DNA of 64,000 nt, from positions 2,542,001-2,606,000 of the forward strand of contig NZ_CP114767.1 of the NCBI RefSeq assembly GCF_027359925.1, written 5' to 3'. Both the position numbers and the translations under genes were made by a program. Within the stretch, counting starts at the first letter, position 1. Each line of letters opens with the position of its first letter. This DNA is from Hymenobacter canadensis. GTDB taxonomy: Bacteria > Bacteroidota > Bacteroidia > Cytophagales > Hymenobacteraceae. Below are positions 43,601 through 52,450 of the stretch, piece by piece. Under the pieces are notes generated by a model. The model was not told the DNA's origin and made no database searches. It saw only the letters and a program-made list of their open reading frames with translations.

Positions 43601-44620
43601 GTGAACAACTCTGTTTCTCTGCTCCCGGCGCTGGCCTTGGTGGCGGCCCTGGCCCTACCCGGCTGCGTGGCCTCCAAAAAATACGACGACCTGAAAGCCC
43701 GTCAGGCTTCCACGGAACAAGGCAAAACGGAAGCCGAACGCCAGCAGCGCACAGCCGTGGCGGAGCTGCGCAAGGCCACCGACGAGCTGGCCGAAATGCG
43801 CCTGCAAACCAAACGCCTCCAGGACGACTCCACCCAGACCGGCAACGCCCTGCGCCGCACCCGCCAGCTCTACACCCAGCTCACCGACAGCTACGACAAG
43901 CTGCTGAAGAACTCCGACCGGGAGCTGGCCAACAAGTCGTCGGACTACAACAAGGTGGCCCAGGACCTGGCCCGCCGCGAGGCCGAGCTGGGCGAGCTGG
44001 ACGCCGGCCTGCGCCGCAGCCGCGCCGATATAGACAAGCTCAACGCCGACCTGAAAACCCGCGAGGCCCGCCTGGCGGAGCTGCAAAAGGCCCTGGCCGA
44101 AAAAGACAAGGCCGTGAACGACCTGCGCGCCAGCGTCACGAATGCGCTGCGTGGCTTCCAGGGCACCGACCTGCAGGTGCAGATGAAGGACGGCAAAGTG
44201 TACGTGTCGTTGTCGGAGCAGCTGCTGTTTAAGTCGGGCTCGACGAAGGTGGACCCCAAGGGCCAGGAGGCGCTCAAGCAGCTGGCCGCCGTGCTGCAGC
44301 AGCAGCCCGACGTGAACGTGGTGGTGGAAGGCCACACCGACAACGTGCCGTTCAGCCGCGCCGCCGGCGCCATGCAGGACAACTGGGATTTGAGCGTACT
44401 GCGGGCCACCGAAATTGCGCGGTTGCTGGCCGCGGGCGGCGTGCCGCCGCAGCGCGTCACGGCCTCGGGCCGCAGCCAGTACGTGCCCGTGGCCGCCAAC
44501 GACTCGCCCCAGAACAAGGCCCTCAACCGCCGAACCGAAATCATCCTGACGCCCAAGCTCAACGAGCTGTTCAAGATTCTGGACTCCAACTCCTCAACCA
44601 CAACGACGGGCGGGAAATAA
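43601..44620 (+). CDS. OmpA-family lipoprotein with long coiled coil
   Basis: The 339-residue protein has a lipoprotein signal with lipobox ALPGC (Cys22) and a long heptad-rich helical region (about 30-195, many Leu/Ala/Glu/Arg). An OmpA domain follows (about 215-330: LFKSGSTKVDPKGQEALKQL, VEGHTDNVPF, NRRTEIILTPKL). It probably ties the outer membrane to peptidoglycan across the periplasm. The start is uncertain: GTG 43601 gives a normal signal peptide, while ATG 43514 would add 29 unrelated residues and lies upstream of the predicted transcription start. Confidence 0.85.
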   Translation: MNNSVSLLPALALVAALALPGCVASKKYDDLKARQASTEQGKTEAERQQRTAVAELRKATDELAEMRLQTKRLQDDSTQTGNALRRTRQLYTQLTDSYDKLLKNSDRELANKSSDYNKVAQDLARREAELGELDAGLRRSRADIDKLNADLKTREARLAELQKALAEKDKAVNDLRASVTNALRGFQGTDLQVQMKDGKVYVSLSEQLLFKSGSTKVDPKGQEALKQLAAVLQQQPDVNVVVEGHTDNVPFSRAAGAMQDNWDLSVLRATEIARLLAAGGVPPQRVTASGRSQYVPVAANDSPQNKALNRRTEIILTPKLNELFKILDSNSSTTTTGGK

Positions 44621-44724
44621 ATACTTCCGGAACCGTTTTATATTCCCCACTCTATCAACTACTTTCAAAGGGCAGCCGTCAGCGGCTGTCCTTTATTGTT
44701 TTTCATCCTTATCCCCTCTTCGTT

Positions 44725-46266
44725 ATGCGCACACGTTTCCGCATCCGCTTTTTACTGCTTAGCGTCTTACTGCTGGCAGGCGCGCTTGGCGCCCACGCCA
44801 GCCATGTGCTGGGCGGCGACCTTGACTACAGCTACATTCCCGGCTCGGCTTCGCAGTACCGCATCACGGCGCGGCTGTACAGCAATCCGGCCGATGCGGG
44901 CACTCTGTTTCCGGACCCCAGGACCATTTCCTTATCCGGCACTCAGAACGGCTGCGCCAGCACTTCAACCAGCAACTTCCAACTCCAGGTATCCCGCATG
45001 CAGCTCACGCGCCGGTCATTGGGGTGTGCGGTCAATGGGCGCAGCTATAACATCAGCCAGTATGAAGCCACGGTAACGCTGCCGCCGGGCCAATGGACGC
45101 TCAAGGTTATCGAGGAGCTACGTTCAGGCGGTATGCTGAACCTGAATAACATTGGTGACCAAGGATTCTATATCACGGCCTATCTGGACAACTCCAGCGG
45201 CCTGACCAACAACTCGCCGCGCTTCACATCGTTTACGATGCCCTACGTGTGCGGCAGCCAGCCGTACCGCTACAGCTTCAGCACCTTCGAGCCCGACGGC
45301 GACTCGCTGGTGTACCGCTCCGTACAGCCGCTGGCCAGCACCATAACAGAACAGGGTTGTGGCAATGCCATTTCTTACGCCAGCTACAGCAGCGGGCAAT
45401 TCCAGGACCCTATCAACGGACAGACGGCGACGTACCCGGCCGGGCAGTTCACGGCAGGGTTCCCGTTGCTTTCCTTTCGGTCTATTAACGGAGTGGCAGT
45501 GCCGCAGTTTGAGCTGAACGCGGCCAACGGCGACCTACTAACCACGCCCGTAGCGGCGCGCGGCCTCAATACCGTGGCCGTACAGGTGGACGAGTACCGG
45601 CGCCTGAACGGTTCCTGGACGCGCATCGGCGGCGTCATGCGCGACGTGGTGTACTCGGTATTTGATGCGAACGGCAACCGTAACCCCGGCTTCACGGGCC
45701 TGCAGATTGCCGGCACCAGCCAGCCTATCGACCAGCCGATTGTGGTGCAGCGCGGCCAGCAGATTGCGCTGACGCTCACAGCCACCGACCCCGACGCGGG
45801 CCAGACCGTGCAGATCAGCAGCGACGTGGCCGCCGTTATTCCCGGGGCTTCTTTCCAGCTGCAAGGCGCCAGCCAGGCCGTGCTTAGCTGGCAAGTGCCG
45901 GCCACGCTGCCAGCAGGCCGCTACAGCTTCACGGTGTCGGTGGCCGACAACAACTGCCCGACCAGTGGCTCGGAAGTGCGGACCATCAATTTCGTGCTGC
46001 CGGCGCGCGCCCTGGCCACGGCCGGCGCCCGGGCGCAGGTGCTGGCTGCATACCCGATGCCGTTCCGCAGCCAGGTGCAGTTCCGGCTGCCCACGCCCGG
46101 CGTGCAGGCCATCCACATCACTGATGGTCTGGGCCGGCTGGTGGCCACGCTGCACAGCCGCCCCGACGGCACCGTGGCCTGGAGCCCGGCCGCCGATGTG
46201 CCCGCCGGCGCCTACTTTGCCCGGCCGGCTTCGGGCGAGGCGGTGTTCCGGTTGCTGCGCCAGTAG
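44725..46266 (+). CDS. Secreted protein with type IX sorting domain
   Basis: The 513-residue protein has a signal peptide (1-25, ending AHA) and a large N-terminal region beginning SHVLGGDLDYSYI, rich in Tyr, Ser, Thr and Asn. An Ig-like segment follows (about 330-420, PIVVQRGQQIALTLTATDPDAG). The last 75 residues form a T9SS type A sorting domain (AYPMPFRSQVQFRLP, then GLGRLVATLH and VPAGAYF). It is exported by the PorSS/T9SS and anchored or released at the surface. The SHVLGG-type N-domain occurs in gliding and adhesion-linked Bacteroidetes proteins; the function is not known. Confidence 0.85.
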   Translation: MRTRFRIRFLLLSVLLLAGALGAHASHVLGGDLDYSYIPGSASQYRITARLYSNPADAGTLFPDPRTISLSGTQNGCASTSTSNFQLQVSRMQLTRRSLGCAVNGRSYNISQYEATVTLPPGQWTLKVIEELRSGGMLNLNNIGDQGFYITAYLDNSSGLTNNSPRFTSFTMPYVCGSQPYRYSFSTFEPDGDSLVYRSVQPLASTITEQGCGNAISYASYSSGQFQDPINGQTATYPAGQFTAGFPLLSFRSINGVAVPQFELNAANGDLLTTPVAARGLNTVAVQVDEYRRLNGSWTRIGGVMRDVVYSVFDANGNRNPGFTGLQIAGTSQPIDQPIVVQRGQQIALTLTATDPDAGQTVQISSDVAAVIPGASFQLQGASQAVLSWQVPATLPAGRYSFTVSVADNNCPTSGSEVRTINFVLPARALATAGARAQVLAAYPMPFRSQVQFRLPTPGVQAIHITDGLGRLVATLHSRPDGTVAWSPAADVPAGAYFARPASGEAVFRLLRQ

Positions 46267-46294
46267 CTTGGCCGGTGCGTCAATCTTTTCCTGC

Positions 46295-46324
46295 AAGGCA
46301 GCTCCATCTTGGAGCTGCCTTTTT
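46295..46324 (+). terminator. Rho-independent terminator
   Basis: Stem AAGGCAGCTCC with complement, loop ATCTT, followed by a T-rich tract, 28 bp past the T9SS protein stop. Confidence 0.8.
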
Positions 46325-46659
46325 CTTTGCCAGAAGAGGCTGGTTACAGTGGTTTCATGAATGGGGTAGATATGCCCAGCTGCGGCTCGTCGTTGTCTGA
46401 ATGGCGCGGGGCCGGATGTTCAACGACACGACGCAAATACGCCTCTCTACCCCGTTCGTGAATCTGCTATGATCTAGGCTATTCAGCAGGAAAACACTGT
46501 TTTTTATCGTCATAAGCGCACAGTATAAAGTCGATTAATAATATATTTATCATTCTGAACAACAACACATTGACATCTCAATATCAACTTATCACAAAGT
46601 CTAAAATACAAAAAGGCTGGTTAGGCAATGTGTGAGCAGCACAGCACCTTTCCAACCTC
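46325..46659 (+). other. AT-rich leader region of the lipid-like cluster
   Basis: No gene is supported in this 335-bp gap. From 46480 to 46620 the sequence is markedly AT-rich and probably holds the promoter of the cluster; TATATTTA at 46542-46549 is a weak -7 candidate without a -33 box. Confidence 0.35.
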
Positions 46660-48195
46660 ATGCAGCCACTCGCCTACATTTCCGCTTCTTCCATGCTGGG
46701 CATTGCCGCCGGCCCAGTCGCCAGTACCCACCGCCGCCCGGCAGTGCCGGCGCCGACAAGCCCCGGCACCAACTACGCCAGCCTCATTCTGGCGCAGCTG
46801 CGGCACCATCCAGCCCAGCCGTGCCTGGTGTGGCCCGCTCCCGATGGCAGCACCAGCCGGCACACCGGCCACGACCTGCTGCAGCGCATTGCGGCCCACC
46901 GGCAACAGCTGCTGACGGCGGGCGTGCAGCCCGGCCACCCCGTGCTGCTGGCAGTACCCGTGAGCGTGGAGCTGATAGCGGGTTTGCTGGCGGTGCAGGC
47001 ATTGGGGGCCGTGCCGGTGCTGCCACCCGCCGGGGCCTCCGGCTGGCAGCTGCTGCACCTGACGCGCCGCCTGAGCATTGGGGTAGTGCTGACTGCAACT
47101 GCGCCCCGCCAGCTGCTCCGGCTGGTTGCTGGGCTCCTCGGCGTGCAGCTGATAGCGGCAGAGGCCGGGCCGCTGGGAGCTGCTATTGATGGCTGGGAAG
47201 CCTGCCCGGTGCCGGCGCAGCAGCCGGCGCTGGTGTCGCATAGCTCCGGCTCTACGGGGCGCCCCAAGGCCATCCGGCGCAGCCACGCGGTGCTGCAGGC
47301 ACAGCACGCAGCCATCAAGGCTGCGTTTCCGCCGTGGCAGGGGCAGCGGGACTTCCCGCTGTTTCCGAACGTGCTGCTGCACAACCTGGCGGCGGGCGTG
47401 GTGAGCGTGCTGCCCGCCGTGCCCTGGCACGACCTCCGTCAGCTCAGCCCGGCCCGGCTGGTGGCCCAGCTTCAGGATGAGCGGGTGCAGACCCTGACCG
47501 GCAACGTGGCCTACTTTGCCGCCCTGCTGGCCCACCTGCAACGGCAGCCGGTCGCGCTGCCCGACGTGGTGGCCGTGGGCGTGGGCGGCTCGCCGGTACC
47601 GGAACCGCTGGCGCAGCAGCTCCGGCAGGCGTTCGGGCAGGCGGCGGTGCACGTCATCTACGGCTCATCAGAGGCCGAGCCCATTGCCGTGCGGCAGGTG
47701 ACCGACGACGTGCCCAACCCGCTGGCCGGCTACTGCGTGGGTACTATTCAGAGCGGGCTGGAATGGCGGTTTGAGTTGCTGGGCGTGCTGCAGGGCCGCG
47801 CCACGCCGGGCCAGCCAGTGGGCGAGCTGTGGGTGCGGGGCGCGCACGTAGCCGCTACGCCCGGCGAGTGGCTGCGCACCGGCGACTACGGCTACGTGGC
47901 CGACGGCCAGCTTTACCTCACCGGCCGCCAGGGCAACGAACAACTGCACCACGGCGTGCAGCACTACCAATTGGAGCACCTGCTCTACCACCTGCCCGGC
48001 GTGGAGCGCGCCGCCGCCCGCGCCGATGCCGCCGGCTTCACGGTATTCGTGCAGGGCACAGTGCCGCCCGCAAGCGTAGCCCGGCTGCTGGCCGAACAAT
48101 TCCCAGGGGTGCCGGTGCTAGCCATCCATTTTCGGACTATGCTGCCCGTGGACGCGCGTCATCATTCCAAAATTCTCTACTCTCAGCTTCGCTAG
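46660..48195 (+). CDS. AMP-forming ligase (acyl/aryl-CoA synthetase-like)
   Basis: The 511-residue protein belongs to the ANL superfamily. The phosphate-binding loop SHSSGSTGRPKAIRRSH lies near residue 193, IYGSSEAEPIA near 331, and the adenylate-binding LRTGDYGYV near 405. The C-terminal lysine region is SKILYSQLR. It activates a carboxylate as an acyl-adenylate, passed on to CoA or a carrier protein. The IYGSSEAEPIA variant of the usual YGxTE is notable. It heads a same-strand cluster; the next gene starts two bases after its stop. Confidence 0.85.
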   Translation: MQPLAYISASSMLGIAAGPVASTHRRPAVPAPTSPGTNYASLILAQLRHHPAQPCLVWPAPDGSTSRHTGHDLLQRIAAHRQQLLTAGVQPGHPVLLAVPVSVELIAGLLAVQALGAVPVLPPAGASGWQLLHLTRRLSIGVVLTATAPRQLLRLVAGLLGVQLIAAEAGPLGAAIDGWEACPVPAQQPALVSHSSGSTGRPKAIRRSHAVLQAQHAAIKAAFPPWQGQRDFPLFPNVLLHNLAAGVVSVLPAVPWHDLRQLSPARLVAQLQDERVQTLTGNVAYFAALLAHLQRQPVALPDVVAVGVGGSPVPEPLAQQLRQAFGQAAVHVIYGSSEAEPIAVRQVTDDVPNPLAGYCVGTIQSGLEWRFELLGVLQGRATPGQPVGELWVRGAHVAATPGEWLRTGDYGYVADGQLYLTGRQGNEQLHHGVQHYQLEHLLYHLPGVERAAARADAAGFTVFVQGTVPPASVARLLAEQFPGVPVLAIHFRTMLPVDARHHSKILYSQLR

Positions 48196-48197
48196 TT

Positions 48198-49343
48198 ATG
48201 GAATCCGAGTTCTACAATGTGGCGCTGGACCGCCTGCGCTACTCGCTGGTGTGGGAAGACAGCCGCACGCTCTACGGCGCCCTTACCATTCAGCCCACCG
48301 ACCACGTGCTGGTAATAGCCTCGGCAGGCTGCAACGTGCTCAATGCCCTGCTCCGCAACCCGCGCCACGTCACGGCCATCGACCTGAACCCGGTGCAGCT
48401 GCAGCTGCTGCGCCTGAAGCTGCACATCATCCAGTACCACGAGCACGCCGTGCTGCGCGGTCTGCTGGGGCTGGCCGGACCGGCGGCGGTGGCGGCAGCC
48501 TGGCAAACGGTAGCGCCTACGCTGCCAGCCGCCGAGCAGGCGTATTGGGCAGCATTTTTCCAGAGTCAGCCGGCCGGTATTCTCACGGCGGGGCGATTGG
48601 AGAGCTACGTCACGGGCTTTCTGCCGACGCTGACTCCTACTCTGCAGGCCCACCTGCGGCAGCTGCTGGAGTTTGATACGGTGGCCGAGCAGGCCGCTTA
48701 TTTTGAGGCCGAGCTGGCGGGGTCGGAGTTTGCGGCGCAGTTCATGGCGTATTTCGATGAGGCCAACCTGAGCAAGGGCCGCGACCCGCGCCTGTTTCGG
48801 TACGCGGCCGAGTCGGGTGGCGAGGCCTTTTACAGCCGCCTGCGCGACACGCTGCGCACCGAGCTGATGCGCGACAATTTCTTTCTGCGGTTCTTCTTCT
48901 TCGGGCCCGAGAACCTGCCCTGCGCCATTCTGCCGCCCTGCTACCAGCGCCGCCACCACGCGCTGCTGCGCCGGCAGCTGCCCAAGCTCACGCTGGCGGC
49001 AGGCGAGGCCGTGGACTACCTGCGCAGCGCGGCGGGCCGGCACATCACCAAAGCCAGCCTGTCCAACATCTTCGAGTATACCAGTCCGGCCGAGTTCCAG
49101 CGGACCACCCAGGCCCTGTTTGCGGACAGCCGGCCGCTGCGGGTGGTGTACTGGAACCTCCTGCTCGACCAGGGCGCCGACATTGCCCCGGGCGCCGCGC
49201 CGCTGCCAGTAGCCACGGCGGTTTCAGAGCGGTTGTCGCAGCAGGAAGCCTGCTTCTACTTCCGCAATGTACGCGTGCTTGACTCGCGCCAGATCTGCGC
49301 CGCCGCTTCTTCCACGCCTGCTTTCCTCGCCAACTGTGCCTGA
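48198..49343 (+). CDS. DUF3419 / BtaA-like SAM:3-amino-3-carboxypropyl transferase
   Basis: The 381-residue protein matches the DUF3419 family: FYNVALDRLRYSLVWEDSRTL, the SAM-binding VLVIASAGCNVLNALL and AIDLNPVQLQLLRLK, the LSKGRDPRLFRYA segment and SNIFEYTSPAEF. BtaA in this family moves the aminocarboxypropyl group of SAM onto diacylglycerol in betaine-lipid synthesis. No BtaB-like N-methyltransferase is found nearby, so the product need not be a betaine lipid. The start two bases after the ligase stop indicates coupling, and its end overlaps the kinase start by 8 bp. Confidence 0.85.
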   Translation: MESEFYNVALDRLRYSLVWEDSRTLYGALTIQPTDHVLVIASAGCNVLNALLRNPRHVTAIDLNPVQLQLLRLKLHIIQYHEHAVLRGLLGLAGPAAVAAAWQTVAPTLPAAEQAYWAAFFQSQPAGILTAGRLESYVTGFLPTLTPTLQAHLRQLLEFDTVAEQAAYFEAELAGSEFAAQFMAYFDEANLSKGRDPRLFRYAAESGGEAFYSRLRDTLRTELMRDNFFLRFFFFGPENLPCAILPPCYQRRHHALLRRQLPKLTLAAGEAVDYLRSAAGRHITKASLSNIFEYTSPAEFQRTTQALFADSRPLRVVYWNLLLDQGADIAPGAAPLPVATAVSERLSQQEACFYFRNVRVLDSRQICAAASSTPAFLANCA

Positions 49344-50136
49344 TTCTGCCACCCTCGATCTGGTGAGCCCGGCGTTTCTGGAAGAAATGCTGCGCGCCCA
49401 CACCCCGAACTCCTCCTGCAAAGTACTGGCCGTGGAGCCGCTGCCGCTCGACAACTCCGCCAGCATTCTGGTGACGCTCACGGCGGGCCAGAGCGCCCGC
49501 CCCATCGGGCACTTCGGGCTGGCCGTGACGCTGGAAGAAGCCGGCCGGCCGCAGACGCATCATCTGGTGCTCAAGGTGAAGCCCCACGGCGCCGAAATAT
49601 CGGGCATGCTGGCCGGGCTGGCCGGCTTGTGCGGCGGCGAGTTGGCTGCGGTGTACCCAACCTTTGCCGAGCGCACCGGCTTTCAGCACACCCACCAGCG
49701 CGAGCTGGCCGTGTATGAGCACGCCGCGCCCGGCCTGATGCCACGCATCTGGGGTACGCACGCCGACGAGCAAACCGGCCTCTACTGCGTGCTGATGGAG
49801 TATCTGGAAGACGTGACGCTGCTCAACTCGGTGCAGACGCCCGCCGCCTGGACCGACCACCACATCCGGACGGCGCTAACGCAGGTGGCCGCCTGGCACG
49901 CCCGCCACCTGCTGCCGCCCGGCTTCGCCGCGCCCGCCTGGCCCGACGTGCCCACCGGCCCCTACATGCAGGAACTGGCCCCACTCTGGACAGCGCTGCT
50001 CCACAACGCCGCGCCCCGCTTTCCGAAGCTGTTCGGGGCCCAGCGCACGGCGCAGCTGCAGGCCGCCATCCAACAGATTCCGCAGCGCAAGGCCTGGCTG
50101 GATGCGCGGCCGCGCACGCTCATCCACAACGACCTA

Positions 50137-50984
50137 GAGCCTGTTATGGACTAGTGGCGCGAAAAACGCCTTTTGCCAGCAAGAGTGTCGCGAAGGCCAG
50201 GAAATGAAACTGTTGCATGGTCAGGGCCAGGCGTTCGTAGTCGCGGGCCAAGCGTCGGAAGCGAGCGGCCCAGCCGAAGCTGCGCTCGACGACCCAGCGG
50301 CGGGGCAACAGCACAAAGCCGGTTTGTCCGGCTGGCTTGGCAATAACCCGTAAGTCAATATCGTGCACGGCAGCGGCGTATTCGGCTGCCTCGCCCGTGT
50401 AGCCCTGATCCACATACGCCACCTGTACCTTTTGGCCCGTGACCTGCTGCACTCGCTGGCAGAGCGCCTCCACCTGCCCGCGGTCGGATTCGTTGGCCGG
50501 CGTGACGACGGCGGCCAGCAGGTGGCCCAGCGTGTCGACGGCCACGTGCACCTTGCTGCCCTTGCGCCGCTTGGCCCCGTCGTAACCGGCGCGGGCCCCG
50601 CTTTCGGGTGTGCTCTGCACCGTGCGCGAGTCCAGAATCACGGCCGTGGGCTCGGCCTCGCGGCCGGCCAGCACCCGTGCCAGTTCGCGCAAATCGGCCA
50701 TCATGTGCTCAAAACAGCGGTTATCCCGCCATCGGGCCCATTGTTGATACACGGCGGCCCAGGGCGGCAAGTCGTGGGGCAGGTAACGCCAGCCGCAGCC
50801 AGTTTTGACCAGGTAACGCAGGGCGTTGAACACATCGCGCAGCGCATGCTCGCGTTGCGGCGCCTCTTCCCGCACCAGGGCCAAATAGGGTGCTACAAAC
50901 ATCCATTCTGTATCCGATACGTCGCTGGGGTATCCGCTTTGCTGTGCCATACCCCAAATTACGCTACCAGTGCATAACAGGCTC
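50137..50984 (-). mobile_element. IS5-family insertion sequence, 848 bp, intact
   Basis: Terminal inverted repeats begin GAGCCTGTTATG and continue imperfectly for about 24 bp. A TA dinucleotide is duplicated at both sides (50135-50136 and 50985-50986). It contains one uninterrupted transposase gene, whose stop lies in the terminal repeat. It is a different element from that at 19254. Confidence 0.92.
50144..50950 (-). CDS. IS5-family transposase (single frame)
   Basis: The 268-residue DDE transposase has VSDTEWMFVAPYL and the CGWRYLPHDLPPW motif in the N-terminal domain. The catalytic residues are Asp in ILDSRTVQSTPESG, Asp in VAYVDQGYTGE and Glu in RWVVERSFGW. No frameshift or stop interrupts it, so the element may be mobile. 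Confidence 0.93.
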   Translation of the reverse strand: MAQQSGYPSDVSDTEWMFVAPYLALVREEAPQREHALRDVFNALRYLVKTGCGWRYLPHDLPPWAAVYQQWARWRDNRCFEHMMADLRELARVLAGREAEPTAVILDSRTVQSTPESGARAGYDGAKRRKGSKVHVAVDTLGHLLAAVVTPANESDRGQVEALCQRVQQVTGQKVQVAYVDQGYTGEAAEYAAAVHDIDLRVIAKPAGQTGFVLLPRRWVVERSFGWAARFRRLARDYERLALTMQQFHFLAFATLLLAKGVFRATSP

Positions 50985-51439
50985 TAAACCCGCGCAACAC
51001 CTGCTTCCGGGGCGCCGGGGCCAGCCTGCAGCTCTGCGCCTACGACTGGGAGCTGGCCACTTACCACGTGCCGGTGTACGATGCCGTGGAGCTGCTCTGC
51101 TTCGTGCTCGAGGCCGACCGCTACCACCTGCGCCCCGCCTATCTGGAGCACTACCGCCACATCCTGCACGCCCTCACCGGCCGCTACCCCGACCCGGCTG
51201 CCTTCCGCCGGGAAACCCACTACGCCGCCCTCGACTTCGGTTTGCACCGCCTGGGCATGTACCTGATGGCGCATTCCGTGGGCCCCTACCCCTTCCTGCC
51301 CCGCGTGGTCGAGAGCTTCTTCGATACGCTGGCCCAGACGGTGCCCGCTAAAAATACCGCAGCTGCCGCTATTGCCTCACACACTGCTTAGGCGCCGCAA
51401 CAAGAGCCGCCCACTCCTTCTTCCCGCTCCACTCTTCCA

Positions 51440-52342
51440 ATGAATATCCGCCACCTGGCCGCGTATCTGAATCAACGGTTTCCACCCGTCAACATGGGCC
51501 TGTTTGCCATTCTGTTCCTGACGGTATGGGCCGTGGCAACGCTGGATGCGGTAGGCCAGGGGCCGGGCCGGTTCCGGTGGCTGGAGGCGGGCGGAATGCT
51601 GGCTACCATCTCCTTTTTCTTTCGCCTGCGGGTGTTCGATGAGCTCAAGGACTACGCCGCCGACGCCATCAACCACCCGCAGCGCGTGCTGCAGCGGGGC
51701 CTCGTGACGCTGCCGCAGCTGCAGTGGCTGGCGTGGCTGGGCGCGGCGGGCGAGCTGGCGTGGTCGGCGCAGATGGGGCGGGCGGCGCTGGGCGGCTGGG
51801 CGCTGGCGCTGGGCTACAGTGTGCTGATGCGCTACGAGTTTGGCGTAAGTGAGTTTCTGAAGCGCCGGCTGGTGCTGTACGCCTTCAGCCACATGCTGAT
51901 TATGCCGCTCGTCGTGTACTGGCTGTGGCAGGCGTACCAGCTGTTTCAGCCCGATGGGGCCACGCCGCCGCGGTTCTGGCTGCTGGCGGCCCTGAGTTTG
52001 CTGGGCGGCTTTGCGTTCGAGCTGGCCCGCAAAACCCACGCTCCCGCCGCCGAGCGTCCCGGCATTGACTCCTACTCGCGCACGCTGGGCTACCGCGGGG
52101 CCATTGCGGCGGTGCTGCTGGTGCTGCTGGGCGGCACTGCGGTGCAAGGCGTGCTGCTGCGGCAGCTGCAGGCCGGCGGCTGGGCGTTTGGGCTGCTGGC
52201 GGGGCTGTTTGGGTTGGCGCTGCTGGTCTACGGCCAAGCCGCAGTTCGGCCCCGGGAGAAGCTGCTGCGCACCGCCGAGCTGCTGGTATCGGGGTTTATG
52301 CTGACCAGCTACCTGGCCATCATCGGCATAGTTCTGCTGTAG
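51440..52342 (+). CDS. UbiA-like membrane transferase
   Basis: The 300-residue protein has about eight or nine hydrophobic helices. The sequence FDELKDYAADAINHPQRVL (residues 66-84) corresponds to the first aspartate-rich motif of the UbiA superfamily, in which aspartates bind Mg2+-diphosphate; a second, weaker motif may be KRRLVLYAFSH or DSYSRTLGYRG. UbiA enzymes transfer prenyl or similar groups onto aromatic, glycerol or sugar acceptors. It follows the kinase gene by about 50 bp. Its TAG stop lies inside the left arm of a palindromic repeat. Confidence 0.75.
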   Translation: MNIRHLAAYLNQRFPPVNMGLFAILFLTVWAVATLDAVGQGPGRFRWLEAGGMLATISFFFRLRVFDELKDYAADAINHPQRVLQRGLVTLPQLQWLAWLGAAGELAWSAQMGRAALGGWALALGYSVLMRYEFGVSEFLKRRLVLYAFSHMLIMPLVVYWLWQAYQLFQPDGATPPRFWLLAALSLLGGFAFELARKTHAPAAERPGIDSYSRTLGYRGAIAAVLLVLLGGTAVQGVLLRQLQAGGWAFGLLAGLFGLALLVYGQAAVRPREKLLRTAELLVSGFMLTSYLAIIGIVLL

Positions 52343-52433
52343 AGACGCGTATTCGCGTCTCGTCGTCCGAGCCGACAGGAACACACATTGTAACAACATC
52401 AGCACGCGCTAAGACGCGAATACGCGTCTCTAC
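52339..52433. repeat. Palindromic element GTAGAGACGCG family
   Basis: Perfect 22-bp arms (52339-52360 and 52412-52433) begin and end GTAGAGACGCG; each arm includes a nested palindrome AGACGCG-TATT-CGCGTCT-like core. It sits between the UbiA-like and dikinase genes and includes the former's stop codon. Confidence 0.88.
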
Positions 52434-52450
52434 ACCTTCCCTCAACCCCC

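Larger units (their letters stand above)
49336..51391 (+). pseudogene. APH-type phosphotransferase gene interrupted by an IS
   Basis: Removing 50137-50984 and one TA copy restores one frame of 401 codons from GTG 49336 (overlapping the preceding stop as GTGCCTGA). The product is an aminoglycoside/choline-kinase-like enzyme: LVLKVKP lysine, YCVLMEYLED hinge, catalytic loop LIHNDL|NPRNTCF (Asp266) and metal-binding CAYDWELAT. The IS lies between Leu and Asn of the catalytic loop. The left half now ends after HNDLEPVMD, without the metal-binding Asn and Asp, so activity should be lost. The right half (50987-51391) is unchanged. Confidence 0.88.
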
